Source: an uncultured Prevotellaceae bacterium
Lineage (GTDB): Bacteria; Bacteroidota; Bacteroidia; Bacteroidales; Bacteroidaceae
Direction of reading: 5' to 3'
NCBI GenBank assembly: GCA_947169115.1
Contig: CAMVOK010000004.1
Location: forward strand, 1 to 64,000
DNA length: 64,000 nucleotides
The translations under genes and the position numbers were made by a program. This document shows, one piece after another, positions 26,876 to 35,487 of this stretch (within the stretch, counting starts at the first letter, position 1; every line of letters starts with the position of its first letter). A model generated the notes under the pieces. It had not been told where the DNA came from and made no database searches. It was given only the letters and a program-made list of their open reading frames with translations.

Positions 26876-28408
26876 ATGTTTGAAAATTTAGAAATTTGGT
26901 GGGTAACTGGTGCACAGTTGCTCTATGGAGGTGACGCTGTCATCGCAGTTGACGCTCACTCAAAGGAAATGGTTGCAGGCCTGAACGACTGCGGCAACAT
27001 TCCCGTGAAGATTGTTTACAAAGGTACGGCCAACAGCTCGAAGGAAGTAGAGCAGGTGATGCTGGCTGCCAACAACGACGAGAAGTGCGTGGGTATCATC
27101 ACTTGGATGCACACATTCTCGCCCGCTAAGATGTGGATTAAGGGTCTGCAGCAGTTGCAGAAGCCCCTACTCCACTTCCACACCCAGTACAACGCCGAGA
27201 TTCCCTGGGACAAGATTGACATGGACTTCATGAACCTCAACCAGAGTGCTCACGGTGACATTGAATTCGGTCACATCTGCACCCGTATGCGCATCGCCCG
27301 CAAGGTGGTTTGCGGTTACTGGAAGGACGAGAAGGCTCAGAAGCAGATTGCCGTTTGGGCTCGCGTAGCTGCCGGTGTTGCCGATGCTCACAACGTACGT
27401 TGCCTGATGTTCGGTATGAACATGAACAACGTTGCCGTTACCGATGGCGACCGCGTAGAGTTCGAGCAGCGCATGGGTTACCATGTTGACTACTATCCCG
27501 TTTCTTCTCTGATGGAATACTTCAAGAAGGTTACCGACAAGGAAGCCGACGACCTCGTTGAGGAGTACAAGAAGCTCTACACCATCAAGATTGACGAGAG
27601 CGGCGAAGAGGTATATTGGGAGAAGGTTCACAATGCAGCCAAGGCTGAAATCGCCCTGCGTCGCGTGCTGAAGGACGAGGGTGCTACCGCCTTCACTACC
27701 AACTTCGACGACCTCGGTGGTGCCGACATCGACGACCCCAACTTCCTCGGTTTCGACCAGATTCCTGGCCTCGCTTCTCAGCGTCTGATGGAAGAAGGTT
27801 ACGGCTTCGGTGCCGAAGGCGACTGGAAGACCGCTTGCCTCTATCGCACACTTTGGGTTATCCAGCAGGGCATGCCCACTGGTTGCTCCTTCCTCGAGGA
27901 CTACACCCTCAACTTCGCCGGCAACCGCTCGTCCTGCCTCCAGAGCCACATGCTCGAGATTTGTCCGCTCATCGCTACCGACAAGCCCAAGTTGGAAGTT
28001 CACTTCCTCGGCATCGGTATCCGCAAGCAGCAGACCGCTCGTCTTGTCTTCACCTCTAAGACCGGTCCTGGCATTAAGGCTACCGTTGTTGACCTCGGCA
28101 ACCGCTTCCGCCTGATTTCTCAGGAGGTTGAGTGCATCGAGCCGAAGCCCATGCCTCACCTGCCCGTTGCCTCTGCCCTGTGGATTCCCCAGCCCACCTT
28201 CGAGATTGGTGCCGCTGCATGGATTCTGGCAGGTGGCACGCACCACAGTGCCTTCTCCTACGACATCAACGAAGAGTACTGGGAGGACTTCGCCGAGATG
28301 GTTGGCATCGAGTATGTTAAGATTAACAAGCAGACCAACATTGCCGACTTCAAGCAGACCCTCCGCAACAACGAGGTTTACTTCATGCTGAACAAGGCAC
28401 TAAAGTAA
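26876..28408 (+). CDS. araA: L-arabinose isomerase
   Basis: Converts L-arabinose to L-ribulose; Mn2+ enzyme, hexamer. 510 residues, usual length. N-terminal FENLEIWWVTGAQLLYGGDAV, IITWMHTFSPAKMWI, LHFHTQYN, HGDIEFGHICTRMRI; active-site region FTTNFDDLGG, MEEGYGFGAEGDWKTA (metal Glu), FLEDYTLNF (metal Glu) and QSHMLEICP (metal His), and a C-terminal AGGTHHSAFSY (fourth ligand). Codon use is strongly biased (GCTC/ACC), as for a highly expressed gene. Confidence 0.96.
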   Translation: MFENLEIWWVTGAQLLYGGDAVIAVDAHSKEMVAGLNDCGNIPVKIVYKGTANSSKEVEQVMLAANNDEKCVGIITWMHTFSPAKMWIKGLQQLQKPLLHFHTQYNAEIPWDKIDMDFMNLNQSAHGDIEFGHICTRMRIARKVVCGYWKDEKAQKQIAVWARVAAGVADAHNVRCLMFGMNMNNVAVTDGDRVEFEQRMGYHVDYYPVSSLMEYFKKVTDKEADDLVEEYKKLYTIKIDESGEEVYWEKVHNAAKAEIALRRVLKDEGATAFTTNFDDLGGADIDDPNFLGFDQIPGLASQRLMEEGYGFGAEGDWKTACLYRTLWVIQQGMPTGCSFLEDYTLNFAGNRSSCLQSHMLEICPLIATDKPKLEVHFLGIGIRKQQTARLVFTSKTGPGIKATVVDLGNRFRLISQEVECIEPKPMPHLPVASALWIPQPTFEIGAAAWILAGGTHHSAFSYDINEEYWEDFAEMVGIEYVKINKQTNIADFKQTLRNNEVYFMLNKALK

Positions 28409-28470
28409 CGGAGCAGCGAGAGCAGAGCCAAGCTTGCTTGAGTTTTGCCGAGTCGCGACGTTACTCGAAC
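28409..28470. repeat. Dispersed GAGCAG..CAAGCTTGCTTGAG..GCCGAGTC repeat
   Basis: Begins one base after the araA stop: GCGAGAGCAGAGCCAAGCTT, GCTTGAGTTTTGCCGAGTCG, then CGACG and CTCGA. Relatives at 3337 (inside MATE) and 49238 (end of rpiB). CAAGCTTG is an internal palindrome. It is followed by ATGTATAATGTACAATG repeats. Confidence 0.75.
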
Positions 28471-28584
28471 GAAGTTCAAATAATGTATAATGTACAATGT
28501 ATAATGTACAATAAGATGAGAGCAGCAGACCGTTTGGTTTGGCTGCTCTTGTTCTCACATAATACGTTTATCAGCTACAAGATT

Positions 28585-29322
28585 ATGAAAAAGACATATA
28601 GACAAACCATGATGCTTGCGACATTTGCGGCAATATCCCTGACGATGAACGCTCAAATCAACGAGGGAACGGCAGTGAGGGGTATCAGCAATTACGACTT
28701 TGCCATTCCCAAGACCTTCACCTACGATGGTAAGGCTTACCTTCAGAGCCGTCTTCAAGACAAAAACAATAACACCACAACTTTTGCGGTCTATAACGAT
28801 GAACTTGAAGAAATAAAATCGTTTACGGCTGCCTCTTACGATATGCCACAGGGATTGTTTTATGATCTTGACGATAACACTTTTCCGGATTTAGAGTTCA
28901 ACATCACCCAGACCCTCTTCAATGAGGATGAGAAGTTTGAGTACCTCTTATTCACAAAGAATGGTTCAAGGAAAACAGGGTTCCGCATTATATCCGATGA
29001 CGGAACGGAACTTCAGTCAGTCAGTTTTAATACGCCTGATATAAATTATTGGGAAGACGATTATGTTGTCCTGAAAATAAATGGGAAGTTCTACCTTATC
29101 TTCACTGGGCAATTAGAAAATAGTCAAGGACTTTTCGCGGGATATGGGAGCGCATGTTATCGGATAAATCCCTCATCCACTGAGATAAAGGCTGTAGCAA
29201 ACGTCCCCATATCATTTGCAGGTCGCTACACCGCCGATGGCCGTCGGCTGACGAGGGCACAGCGGGGCATCAACATTGTGCGTAAGGATGACGGCACTAC
29301 AAGTAAAGTGCTGGTGAAGTAA
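28585..29322 (+). CDS. Secreted protein with sorting-like C-terminal end
   Basis: From ATG 28585 (longer frames start in repeats): signal peptide KKTYRQTMMLATFAAISLTMNAQ, then a beta-rich domain of unknown type. The end RYTADGRRLTRAQRGINIVRKDDGTTSKVLVK is the Bacteroidales surface-protein C-terminus. Codon choice is less biased than in araA. Possibly co-transcribed with the ara genes; a terminator follows at 29460. Confidence 0.6.
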   Translation: MKKTYRQTMMLATFAAISLTMNAQINEGTAVRGISNYDFAIPKTFTYDGKAYLQSRLQDKNNNTTTFAVYNDELEEIKSFTAASYDMPQGLFYDLDDNTFPDLEFNITQTLFNEDEKFEYLLFTKNGSRKTGFRIISDDGTELQSVSFNTPDINYWEDDYVVLKINGKFYLIFTGQLENSQGLFAGYGSACYRINPSSTEIKAVANVPISFAGRYTADGRRLTRAQRGINIVRKDDGTTSKVLVK

Positions 29323-29459
29323 GCACCATCTACCTATCAACGGAACAACGGATTTAACGAGGAAACGAGGAGTAGTGGGAAAACTACGCGTCGGAACATT
29401 TCTCGGCTTTTGTTTTGTGCGAACGTAAATAAATTGACATCCTTTCTGCTCGTTAATAC

Positions 29460-29494
29460 AGCCTTTTCGCCCACAAAGCGGAAAGGCTTTTTGT
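29460..29494 (+). terminator. Terminator at the end of the araA side of the operon
   Basis: AGCCTTTTCGC-ccacaaa-GCGGAAAGGCT with TTTTTG tail. It isolates the upstream ara genes from the restriction-modification locus. Confidence 0.8.
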
Positions 29495-29560
29495 TTGCAG
29501 CCGTAACATTTTGGGGCTTTTGTTTTCCTCTTTAAAAATAAATTCGTAATTTAGTAGTCA

Positions 29561-29637
29561 AGTACCGGCTAATCGTCGTAACACGACGCTGACCACAGGT
29601 CAAGTTGAGCCTCAGTGGAGGCTCTGGTATAACTTTA
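29561..29637 (+). ncRNA. Candidate structured RNA: three hairpins closed by a stem
   Basis: AAGTACC-side TACC (29563-29566) pairs with GGTA (29626-29629). Inside are CGTCGT-aac-ACGACG (29574-29588), GACC-aca-GGTC (29591-29601) and GAGCCTC-agtg-GAGGCTC (29607-29624). All stems are perfect and separated by 2-7 bases, a four-way junction not matching a tRNA. It lies in the 552-base gap before the methyltransferase gene. Confidence 0.4.
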
Positions 29638-29668
29638 TTGAAAAACATTAGCGTTGGCTATTATTCAA

Positions 29669-29785
29669 AACGTTCAGAAACTTGCAGGTGAAAGAACAGA
29701 TACAGTAATAATGGTAACGCCTACTTGTATAGTGGGCGTTTTCCTGTTTTCTGTATTTAGGTTTCCTGCAAGTACCTTGAACGTT
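29669..29785 (+). ncRNA. Candidate structured RNA: long nested hairpin
   Basis: AACGTTC (29669-29675) with GAACGTT (29779-29785); CTTGCAGG (29681-29688) with CCTGCAAG (29765-29772); ATACAG (29700-29705) with CTGTAT (29751-29756); AACGCC-t-ACT (29716-29725) with AGT-g-GGCGTT (29731-29740). Symmetric nesting over ~117 bases, 90 bases before the methyltransferase ATG. It could be a leader element or an independent RNA. Confidence 0.45.
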
Positions 29786-29874
29786 GGACAGCGAGAGCGT
29801 CCACGTTTTATGTCTGTACTTGTAGGAACATTTGTTTATTGGCTCGACGCATTATAAAACTATAATGCTATCGT

Positions 29875-31821
29875 ATGGCTAAATCGTTGATTGAGGAACT
29901 GCCTCGTATCGTAAGCGAGGGCAGACGTGAGGCTGCACAGATACTGGAGCGGCTGAGTAGTGGTACACAGATTGGTTTGCAGACTAATGAATTGGTGCTA
30001 CCAAGTAAGGATATAAGTGGGCTGTTCAAGGGCAGTACGCCACAGATACCCAATGCCTTTAATATGGCTGGGGGTGATAGTGGTTGGATGAACCGCCTCA
30101 TTTATGGAGATAACCTTTTGGCTATGCAGGCACTTCTTGCAGGTGATGCCCAGACGGGCCTCCCCTCGCTTCGAGGTAAGGTTGACCTTATTTATATTGA
30201 CCCGCCTTTTGATTCCAAAGCCGATTATCGCACAAAGATTTCTTTGCCAGGAACAGACATTCAGCAAAAGCCAACAGTTATTGAACAGTTCGCTTATGCA
30301 GATACTTGGGAAGAAGGTACTATATCATATTTGAAAATGATATATCCGAGACTATCTTTGATGAGAGAATTGCTTTCAAGTTCTGGCAGTCTCTTTGTTC
30401 ATATTGATTGGCATATTGGTCACTATATGAAAATTATCTTGGATGATATATTTGGAAAAGACAAATTCAGAAACGAGATAGTATGGCAATATTCTGGATG
30501 GAACAAGAAACTCAAGAATTCATTTGAAAAACGACACGATGTGATTCTTTACTATTCACTTGATGATGAGGGGTATAAATTCAATTCGTATTTTGAAGAA
30601 TGGGAATCAGTAGAAGAATATATCAAAAGGAGAAAGCAAAAACCATATACAGATGAGAATGGCCGTATTTATGTGATGTCTGATGCAGGAAACGGCAATC
30701 GTATCAGGCGTTATGTAGATGAAGCTATAAAAGAAGGAGTTGTCGTTGATGATGTTTGGAATTTGGATAAACTTAACAATTCTGCAAAAGAGAATGTTGG
30801 CTATGCAACCCAGAAACCAGAAGCCCTTCTTGAACGAATTATCAAAGCATCATCCAACGAAGGCGACCTCGTCTGTGACTTCTTCGGAGGTAGTGGCACA
30901 ACGGCTGCAGTAGCAGAACGATTAGGCAGAAGATGGATTACTTGCGATATTGGGAAACCTGCTTCGTTAGTGATGCGCAAACGCTTTATAGACCAAGAAG
31001 TGAAACCTTTCCTTTATCAAAGTATTGGCGACTATCAAAAGGAAGCATTCAGGAACAATAAACGCTATAAGCATGTTGGTGACCTGAGCCAAGTGGTTTT
31101 GGGACTATATGGTGCTCTACCCTTTACTCCAGAGCAGACAAACGATCGTAACTTCGGATATATAAAAGGTACGCGAACTTTGGTAATGGTTGATTCGCCC
31201 AACCGACTGACAACAGCCGCTACTATCCGCAGAGCAGTTGAGGCAAAAGCGAGTCTGCTTGGTGGCGATTGGGAGAAAGTGGTTGTGCTGGGCTGGAACT
31301 TTGCCTTCGACATCTCGCAGGCCATTCAGAAGTACGAAGCCTCGAAGGTTGAGGTGTTAGTGATTCCACCAGACCTGCTGGATAAGTTGGCCAAGAAAGG
31401 CTACAAGAAACTGATAGATGACAAGTCTGTCCGCTTCTCTTCACTTCAGTACTTGGTTGCAAAGCCTCTTGTTATTAAACCTGCTGGCGAGAATGATGAG
31501 ATAGATATTGAATTGGAAAACTATGTATTGCTCTCGCCTGATAATATCCCATTGGATGAAAAGGACAAGGATAAACTGCAACAGGTGTTGGAGCAAGACC
31601 CGCTCAGCCTGATAGAATACTGGAGCATTGACCCCGACTACGACGGAGTGACCTTCCGCTCTACTTGGCAGGACTATAGGGAGAATATGGAGAACGATAA
31701 CGACCCGCTTCATTGTGTATATAAGACTCGTTTGAGAGTTCCGCACAAGGAAAGCAGACAAGTCTGCATCAAGGCGGTAGATGTATTTGGTTTTGAAAGT
31801 CAAGTAGTTGAGAGCGTATGA
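29875..31821 (+). CDS. Type III restriction-modification DNA methyltransferase (Mod)
   Basis: Adenine-N6 (or cytosine-N4) methyltransferase and recognition subunit of a type III system. The catalytic motif IV, DPPF (109-112, in LIYIDPPFDSKADY), precedes the SAM-binding motif I DFFGGSGTT (335-343), the beta-class order. Between them (~113-334) lies the target-recognition region. DNA there (about 30230-30850) is markedly more AT-rich than both ends, as expected for a recombining specificity segment. The C-terminal 250 residues fit the Mod-specific extension that contacts Res. The stop overlaps the res start (ATGA). Confidence 0.88.
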   Translation: MAKSLIEELPRIVSEGRREAAQILERLSSGTQIGLQTNELVLPSKDISGLFKGSTPQIPNAFNMAGGDSGWMNRLIYGDNLLAMQALLAGDAQTGLPSLRGKVDLIYIDPPFDSKADYRTKISLPGTDIQQKPTVIEQFAYADTWEEGTISYLKMIYPRLSLMRELLSSSGSLFVHIDWHIGHYMKIILDDIFGKDKFRNEIVWQYSGWNKKLKNSFEKRHDVILYYSLDDEGYKFNSYFEEWESVEEYIKRRKQKPYTDENGRIYVMSDAGNGNRIRRYVDEAIKEGVVVDDVWNLDKLNNSAKENVGYATQKPEALLERIIKASSNEGDLVCDFFGGSGTTAAVAERLGRRWITCDIGKPASLVMRKRFIDQEVKPFLYQSIGDYQKEAFRNNKRYKHVGDLSQVVLGLYGALPFTPEQTNDRNFGYIKGTRTLVMVDSPNRLTTAATIRRAVEAKASLLGGDWEKVVVLGWNFAFDISQAIQKYEASKVEVLVIPPDLLDKLAKKGYKKLIDDKSVRFSSLQYLVAKPLVIKPAGENDEIDIELENYVLLSPDNIPLDEKDKDKLQQVLEQDPLSLIEYWSIDPDYDGVTFRSTWQDYRENMENDNDPLHCVYKTRLRVPHKESRQVCIKAVDVFGFESQVVESV

Positions 31822-34745
31822 GGACGAATGATACAAATGCCTCGCTGGAGTTAGCCAAAAGGCTCAGCGAGATAGTGCATGATGCTTGGGAGAGTGGTGA
31901 ACTGCTGGAGCATGTAACGCCAACCACTCAGGATTTGCTCAAGTTCTGGTTCTCGGGGGAATACTGCTCGTTGAGAAACCGCAACTTCCATGCAGGTCAG
32001 CGTCAGGCCATTCTGAATATCATCTACCTGCACGAGGTGCTTGGAGTAAAGAATGTGCTCGAATACTACGAACAGATTGCTCCCGACATGATGTCGGAGA
32101 CCAACCTCAGCGTGCTCGCACAACCTAAGTACCAGATGCCGAAGTATGCCGTGAAGATGGCAACCGGAACGGGCAAGACTTGGGTGATGCATGCCTTGCT
32201 GCTGTGGCAGATGCTGAATGCGAGACATAGTCTCACCACAGTATCCTCACAGGAGGAAGGGGCGGGAGAGGCCAGTAAACGCTTTACGAAGAACTTCCTC
32301 ATCGTTGCCCCAGGCCTTATCGTTTATGACCGCTTGCTTGATGCTTTCTGTGGCCGAATAGACCAGACGACTAAGGAAAGGAACTTTGAGACAAATGACT
32401 TCTATACGAATCAAGAGGTATTCATTCCGGTTCACTATAGACAGGAGGTTTTCTCGTTCATACAGAATAATGTCGTAACAAAGGAAGAGGGCATAGGGCG
32501 CAAGACGACCGGCGATGGACTGATTGCACTAACCAACTGGCATCTGTTTGAGAACCAGATGGAGGATGAAGCTGAGGATGAAGAGAATGATGTGCCTTCC
32601 ATCATTAATAAGTTATTACCTATCCGTCCTGGTAAGGCGGCTGGCAACGACCTTGGTATGCTGGACCGCAGATATCTGCGTGGTTCGGAATTGGAGTACT
32701 TGGCAGACTTGGACGACCTGATGGTCATTAATGATGAGGCTCATCACATTCACGAGCTGAAACGTAACGGCGAGATAGAAGAGGTGGAATGGCAAAAGGG
32801 ACTGAACATTATCTCAGAGAAGAAGGGTGAACAGTTTTTCCAGATAGACTTCTCTGCAACGCCTTACGACCAGCGTGGGTCAGGACGGAATTTACAAAAG
32901 GTGTACTTTCCACACATCGTTGTGGACTTTGACTTGGCTACAGCCATGCGACAAGGATTGGTTAAGACGCTGTTACTAGACCGCCGACAGGAACTTACAG
33001 AACTTGGGAACCTTGACTACAGGGCTGTTCGTAACGACCGAAACAAAGTATGCGACCTGAGCGATGGACAGAGGCTTATGCTCAGAGCAGGACTGGCAAA
33101 ACTGAAAAGATTGGAAACAGAGTTCACGGCAATTGACGATAGCAAGAATCCCAAGATGCTCGTCATCTGCGAAGATACTTCTGTGGCCCCATTCGTCAAC
33201 CGATTGATGATAGAAGACGGTCTGTCGCAAGACGAAGTGGTGACGATTGACAGTAATGCCAAGGGTGATGTTTCGGAAGAGGAATGGAAGGGGATTAAGG
33301 AAAAACTGTTTAACATAGACCGATACAAGAAACCCAAGGTCATAATCTCCGTGCTGATGCTAAGGGAGGGATTTGATGTCAACAATATCTGCGTCATAGT
33401 ACCCCTGCGCTCCTCAGAAGCTCCAATCCTGCTGGAACAGATTATCGGACGCGGACTGCGTCTGATGTGGCGCGAGGCTGAGTACAATAGCACCAAGGTG
33501 GAAGATAGGCATCGGGTATTGGTTTCGCGAACTGCGCCAAAAACCTATATCGATATGCTCAGCATTATTGAGCATCCTGCCTTCCTTCAATTCTATCAAG
33601 AGTTGCTAAATGGTGGATTAGCCATTGAGGACACGGGAGAGACAGGCGAGAGTGGTGCAACAGGTGACCTTATAAAGGTGGGGCTGCGTGAAGATTTTGA
33701 GCAGTATGACTTTGAGTGGCCCATCATCGTAAGAGATGCCGAAGAAGAAATAGAAGATGCTGAAATAGACATCAACGAACTCACACCATTTTCGGCTTAT
33801 CCATTGGAACGATTACGCCAATTCCTAGCACAAGACGGCGAGACATTTATATCACAGGAGATTCTGTCACAGACTCAGTTTGGTCGATACAAGGTAACTG
33901 CAAACCTATTTAAGCCTGAGAGCTATAATGAGTATCTGCAAAAGCTGCTCAAGGTGATAACCACTCGCTTCGACAGGGTGACTTCACATCGTGAGATACA
34001 GGTTCCAAATCTGCAAATCAACGAGGCTCGCATCATCGCGGCAGTAGACCGGTATATACGAACTCGATTGTTTGACCAACCATTCAATCCCTTCAATGGA
34101 AGTGAGTGGAAGATTCTTCTATCGAAGGATGGCATCGTCACAAAATACATCATCGAAGTATTTGCTCGAGCCATATTCCATCTACAAGAGAAGGTTTTGA
34201 CAACAGATGCACAAGTGATACATACGCGATTCTCTTCGGTTAAAGAAATAAAGATGAGAGAATCATATTCTGTGGAGACTCACAAAACAATTTACGAACG
34301 ACAGGGCTATCCCTCAAATGGAGGAGGCTTTGAGCATGCGTTTATTGACTTTCTTGACAAGGACGGCGATGTGGAACGATTCCTGAAGATAAACGAGAGT
34401 GCCCATTCATTTGCCGTCATCTACTACATACGAACAGATGGTCTGATGGCAACCTATCATCCAGACTTCATCGTAGCTACACGAGAGAAAGTATATCTTA
34501 TTGAGACAAAAGGAAACGACAGAGTCTTCGACCTTAATGTGCGACAAAAGCGGATCGCCGCAACCGAGTGGGTTCGTAAGATAAACGCTTTGAAAGCCGA
34601 GGAAAGGATGAAACGCGAATGGGAATTTGTTCTTATTAGCGAAGACAATTTCTATGGTCTTGCATCGAGTAGGGCAATGTTGAAGGATATATGTGAAAGA
34701 TGTAAAGTTTCTCTCTCTGCTGCTGTCGGCGATTTATTTGCTTAA
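31818..34745 (+). CDS. Type III restriction endonuclease subunit (Res), SF2 helicase
   Basis: 975 residues. ATP-dependent translocase with Walker A ATGTGKT (115-121), DEAH-box NDEAHHIH (DEAH at 306-309), SATP motif III (DFSATPYDQ), and motif VI QIIGRGLRLMWR. The C-terminal nuclease has the PD-(D/E)xK pattern PDFIVATREKVYLIETKGN (D883, E896, K898). Forms the restriction complex with Mod, which it overlaps by four bases, so expression is coupled. All key motifs are intact, so the system looks functional. Confidence 0.9.
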   Translation: MRTNDTNASLELAKRLSEIVHDAWESGELLEHVTPTTQDLLKFWFSGEYCSLRNRNFHAGQRQAILNIIYLHEVLGVKNVLEYYEQIAPDMMSETNLSVLAQPKYQMPKYAVKMATGTGKTWVMHALLLWQMLNARHSLTTVSSQEEGAGEASKRFTKNFLIVAPGLIVYDRLLDAFCGRIDQTTKERNFETNDFYTNQEVFIPVHYRQEVFSFIQNNVVTKEEGIGRKTTGDGLIALTNWHLFENQMEDEAEDEENDVPSIINKLLPIRPGKAAGNDLGMLDRRYLRGSELEYLADLDDLMVINDEAHHIHELKRNGEIEEVEWQKGLNIISEKKGEQFFQIDFSATPYDQRGSGRNLQKVYFPHIVVDFDLATAMRQGLVKTLLLDRRQELTELGNLDYRAVRNDRNKVCDLSDGQRLMLRAGLAKLKRLETEFTAIDDSKNPKMLVICEDTSVAPFVNRLMIEDGLSQDEVVTIDSNAKGDVSEEEWKGIKEKLFNIDRYKKPKVIISVLMLREGFDVNNICVIVPLRSSEAPILLEQIIGRGLRLMWREAEYNSTKVEDRHRVLVSRTAPKTYIDMLSIIEHPAFLQFYQELLNGGLAIEDTGETGESGATGDLIKVGLREDFEQYDFEWPIIVRDAEEEIEDAEIDINELTPFSAYPLERLRQFLAQDGETFISQEILSQTQFGRYKVTANLFKPESYNEYLQKLLKVITTRFDRVTSHREIQVPNLQINEARIIAAVDRYIRTRLFDQPFNPFNGSEWKILLSKDGIVTKYIIEVFARAIFHLQEKVLTTDAQVIHTRFSSVKEIKMRESYSVETHKTIYERQGYPSNGGGFEHAFIDFLDKDGDVERFLKINESAHSFAVIYYIRTDGLMATYHPDFIVATREKVYLIETKGNDRVFDLNVRQKRIAATEWVRKINALKAEERMKREWEFVLISEDNFYGLASSRAMLKDICERCKVSLSAAVGDLFA

Positions 34746-34788
34746 ATCACAGAATTGTCAAACCATTATAAATAAAGAGAAACGAAAT

Positions 34789-35133
34789 ATGATTACGATT
34801 GAGGGAACAGACCCGAAGATGATAGCAAACAACCTTAAACCGTATAAACCCACACATCCCGGCGAGGTGCTTAAGGACGAACTTGAGTACAGAGGCATTT
34901 CTCAGCGTGGTCTGGCTAAGGGTATGGGTATTTCGTATTCGGCCCTCAATGAGGTGCTCAATGGCAAACGTGCTCTTAACACCGAACTTGCCATGATGAT
35001 GGAGGCCGCTCTTAACGTGGATGCAGCACCATTGCTCGCAATGCAGAATGAATATGATATGCAGATGGCTGAACGGAACGGTTCATTCATGGAGAGACTG
35101 AAACACATCCGCCGCATTGCGGCTGTATTTTGA
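34789..35133 (+). CDS. HigA-family XRE antitoxin-like regulator, without a HigB partner
   Basis: 114 residues from ATG 34789. HigA layout: YKPTHPGEVLKDELEYRGISQ, then a helix-turn-helix RGLAKGMGISYSALNEVLNGKR and a C-terminal helix. HigB toxin genes normally lie directly upstream; here the res gene ends 44 bases before, and no HigB-like frame is seen on either side. It may be an orphan antitoxin, or a controller of the restriction genes. An upstream in-frame ATG (34693) would overlap res by 53 bases and is less likely. Confidence 0.75.
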   Translation: MITIEGTDPKMIANNLKPYKPTHPGEVLKDELEYRGISQRGLAKGMGISYSALNEVLNGKRALNTELAMMMEAALNVDAAPLLAMQNEYDMQMAERNGSFMERLKHIRRIAAVF

Positions 35134-35269
35134 CCAATCACCGCCACCTCAAGATTGAAGAGGACAAGCCAAAGTAATAGATACTCAAGCGTCTCCTTAC
35201 GTCGCCGAGCGGTGAATTTGTGAAGGGTAGCATTCTTCGCATCGGAGTACTATCCCCTACCCTGCCCGT

Positions 35270-35400
35270 CTTATGGACAAAGCTTTGCCGTCTTATGGGC
35301 AAAGCATTACTATTCTTATGGGCGAAGCATTACTAGTCCTGCGAACGTAGCATTACTATTCCTATGGGCGAAGCATTACTATTCCTGCGAACGACGAATT
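35270..35400. repeat. 23-bp tandem array
   Basis: About five to six units of 22-23 bp alternating CTTATGGGCAAAGCATTACTATT-like and CCTGCGAACGTAGCATTACT-like versions, in the 354-base gap between the HigA-like gene and the ribulokinase-like gene. Every unit keeps GCATTACTA. The gap holds nothing else except the promoter at 35423. Confidence 0.8.
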
Positions 35401-35422
35401 AGACAAGTAAAAGGGCGGAATC

Positions 35423-35454
35423 TTTGGTCATGTGAGGAAAATAAACTATCTTTG
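35423..35454 (+). promoter_or_regulatory. Promoter of the ribulokinase-like gene
   Basis: TTTG (35423-35426), 20 bases, TATCTTTG (35447-35454), 34 bases before the ATG: an almost ideal Bacteroidetes promoter, consistent with this gene being cut off from the ara promoter by the restriction locus. Confidence 0.75.
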
Positions 35455-35487
35455 TGGAAATAAACCATAAACTTTTAATATAATACT

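Noticed and set aside
29654..29857. 67-codon open frame before the methyltransferase gene
   Set aside because: Its codons run through the nested hairpin, it has no recognisable product, and its start is not placed after a promoter.
35270..35400. 23-bp array as a CRISPR
   Set aside because: No spacers between the GCATTACTA-containing units; it is a plain tandem array.
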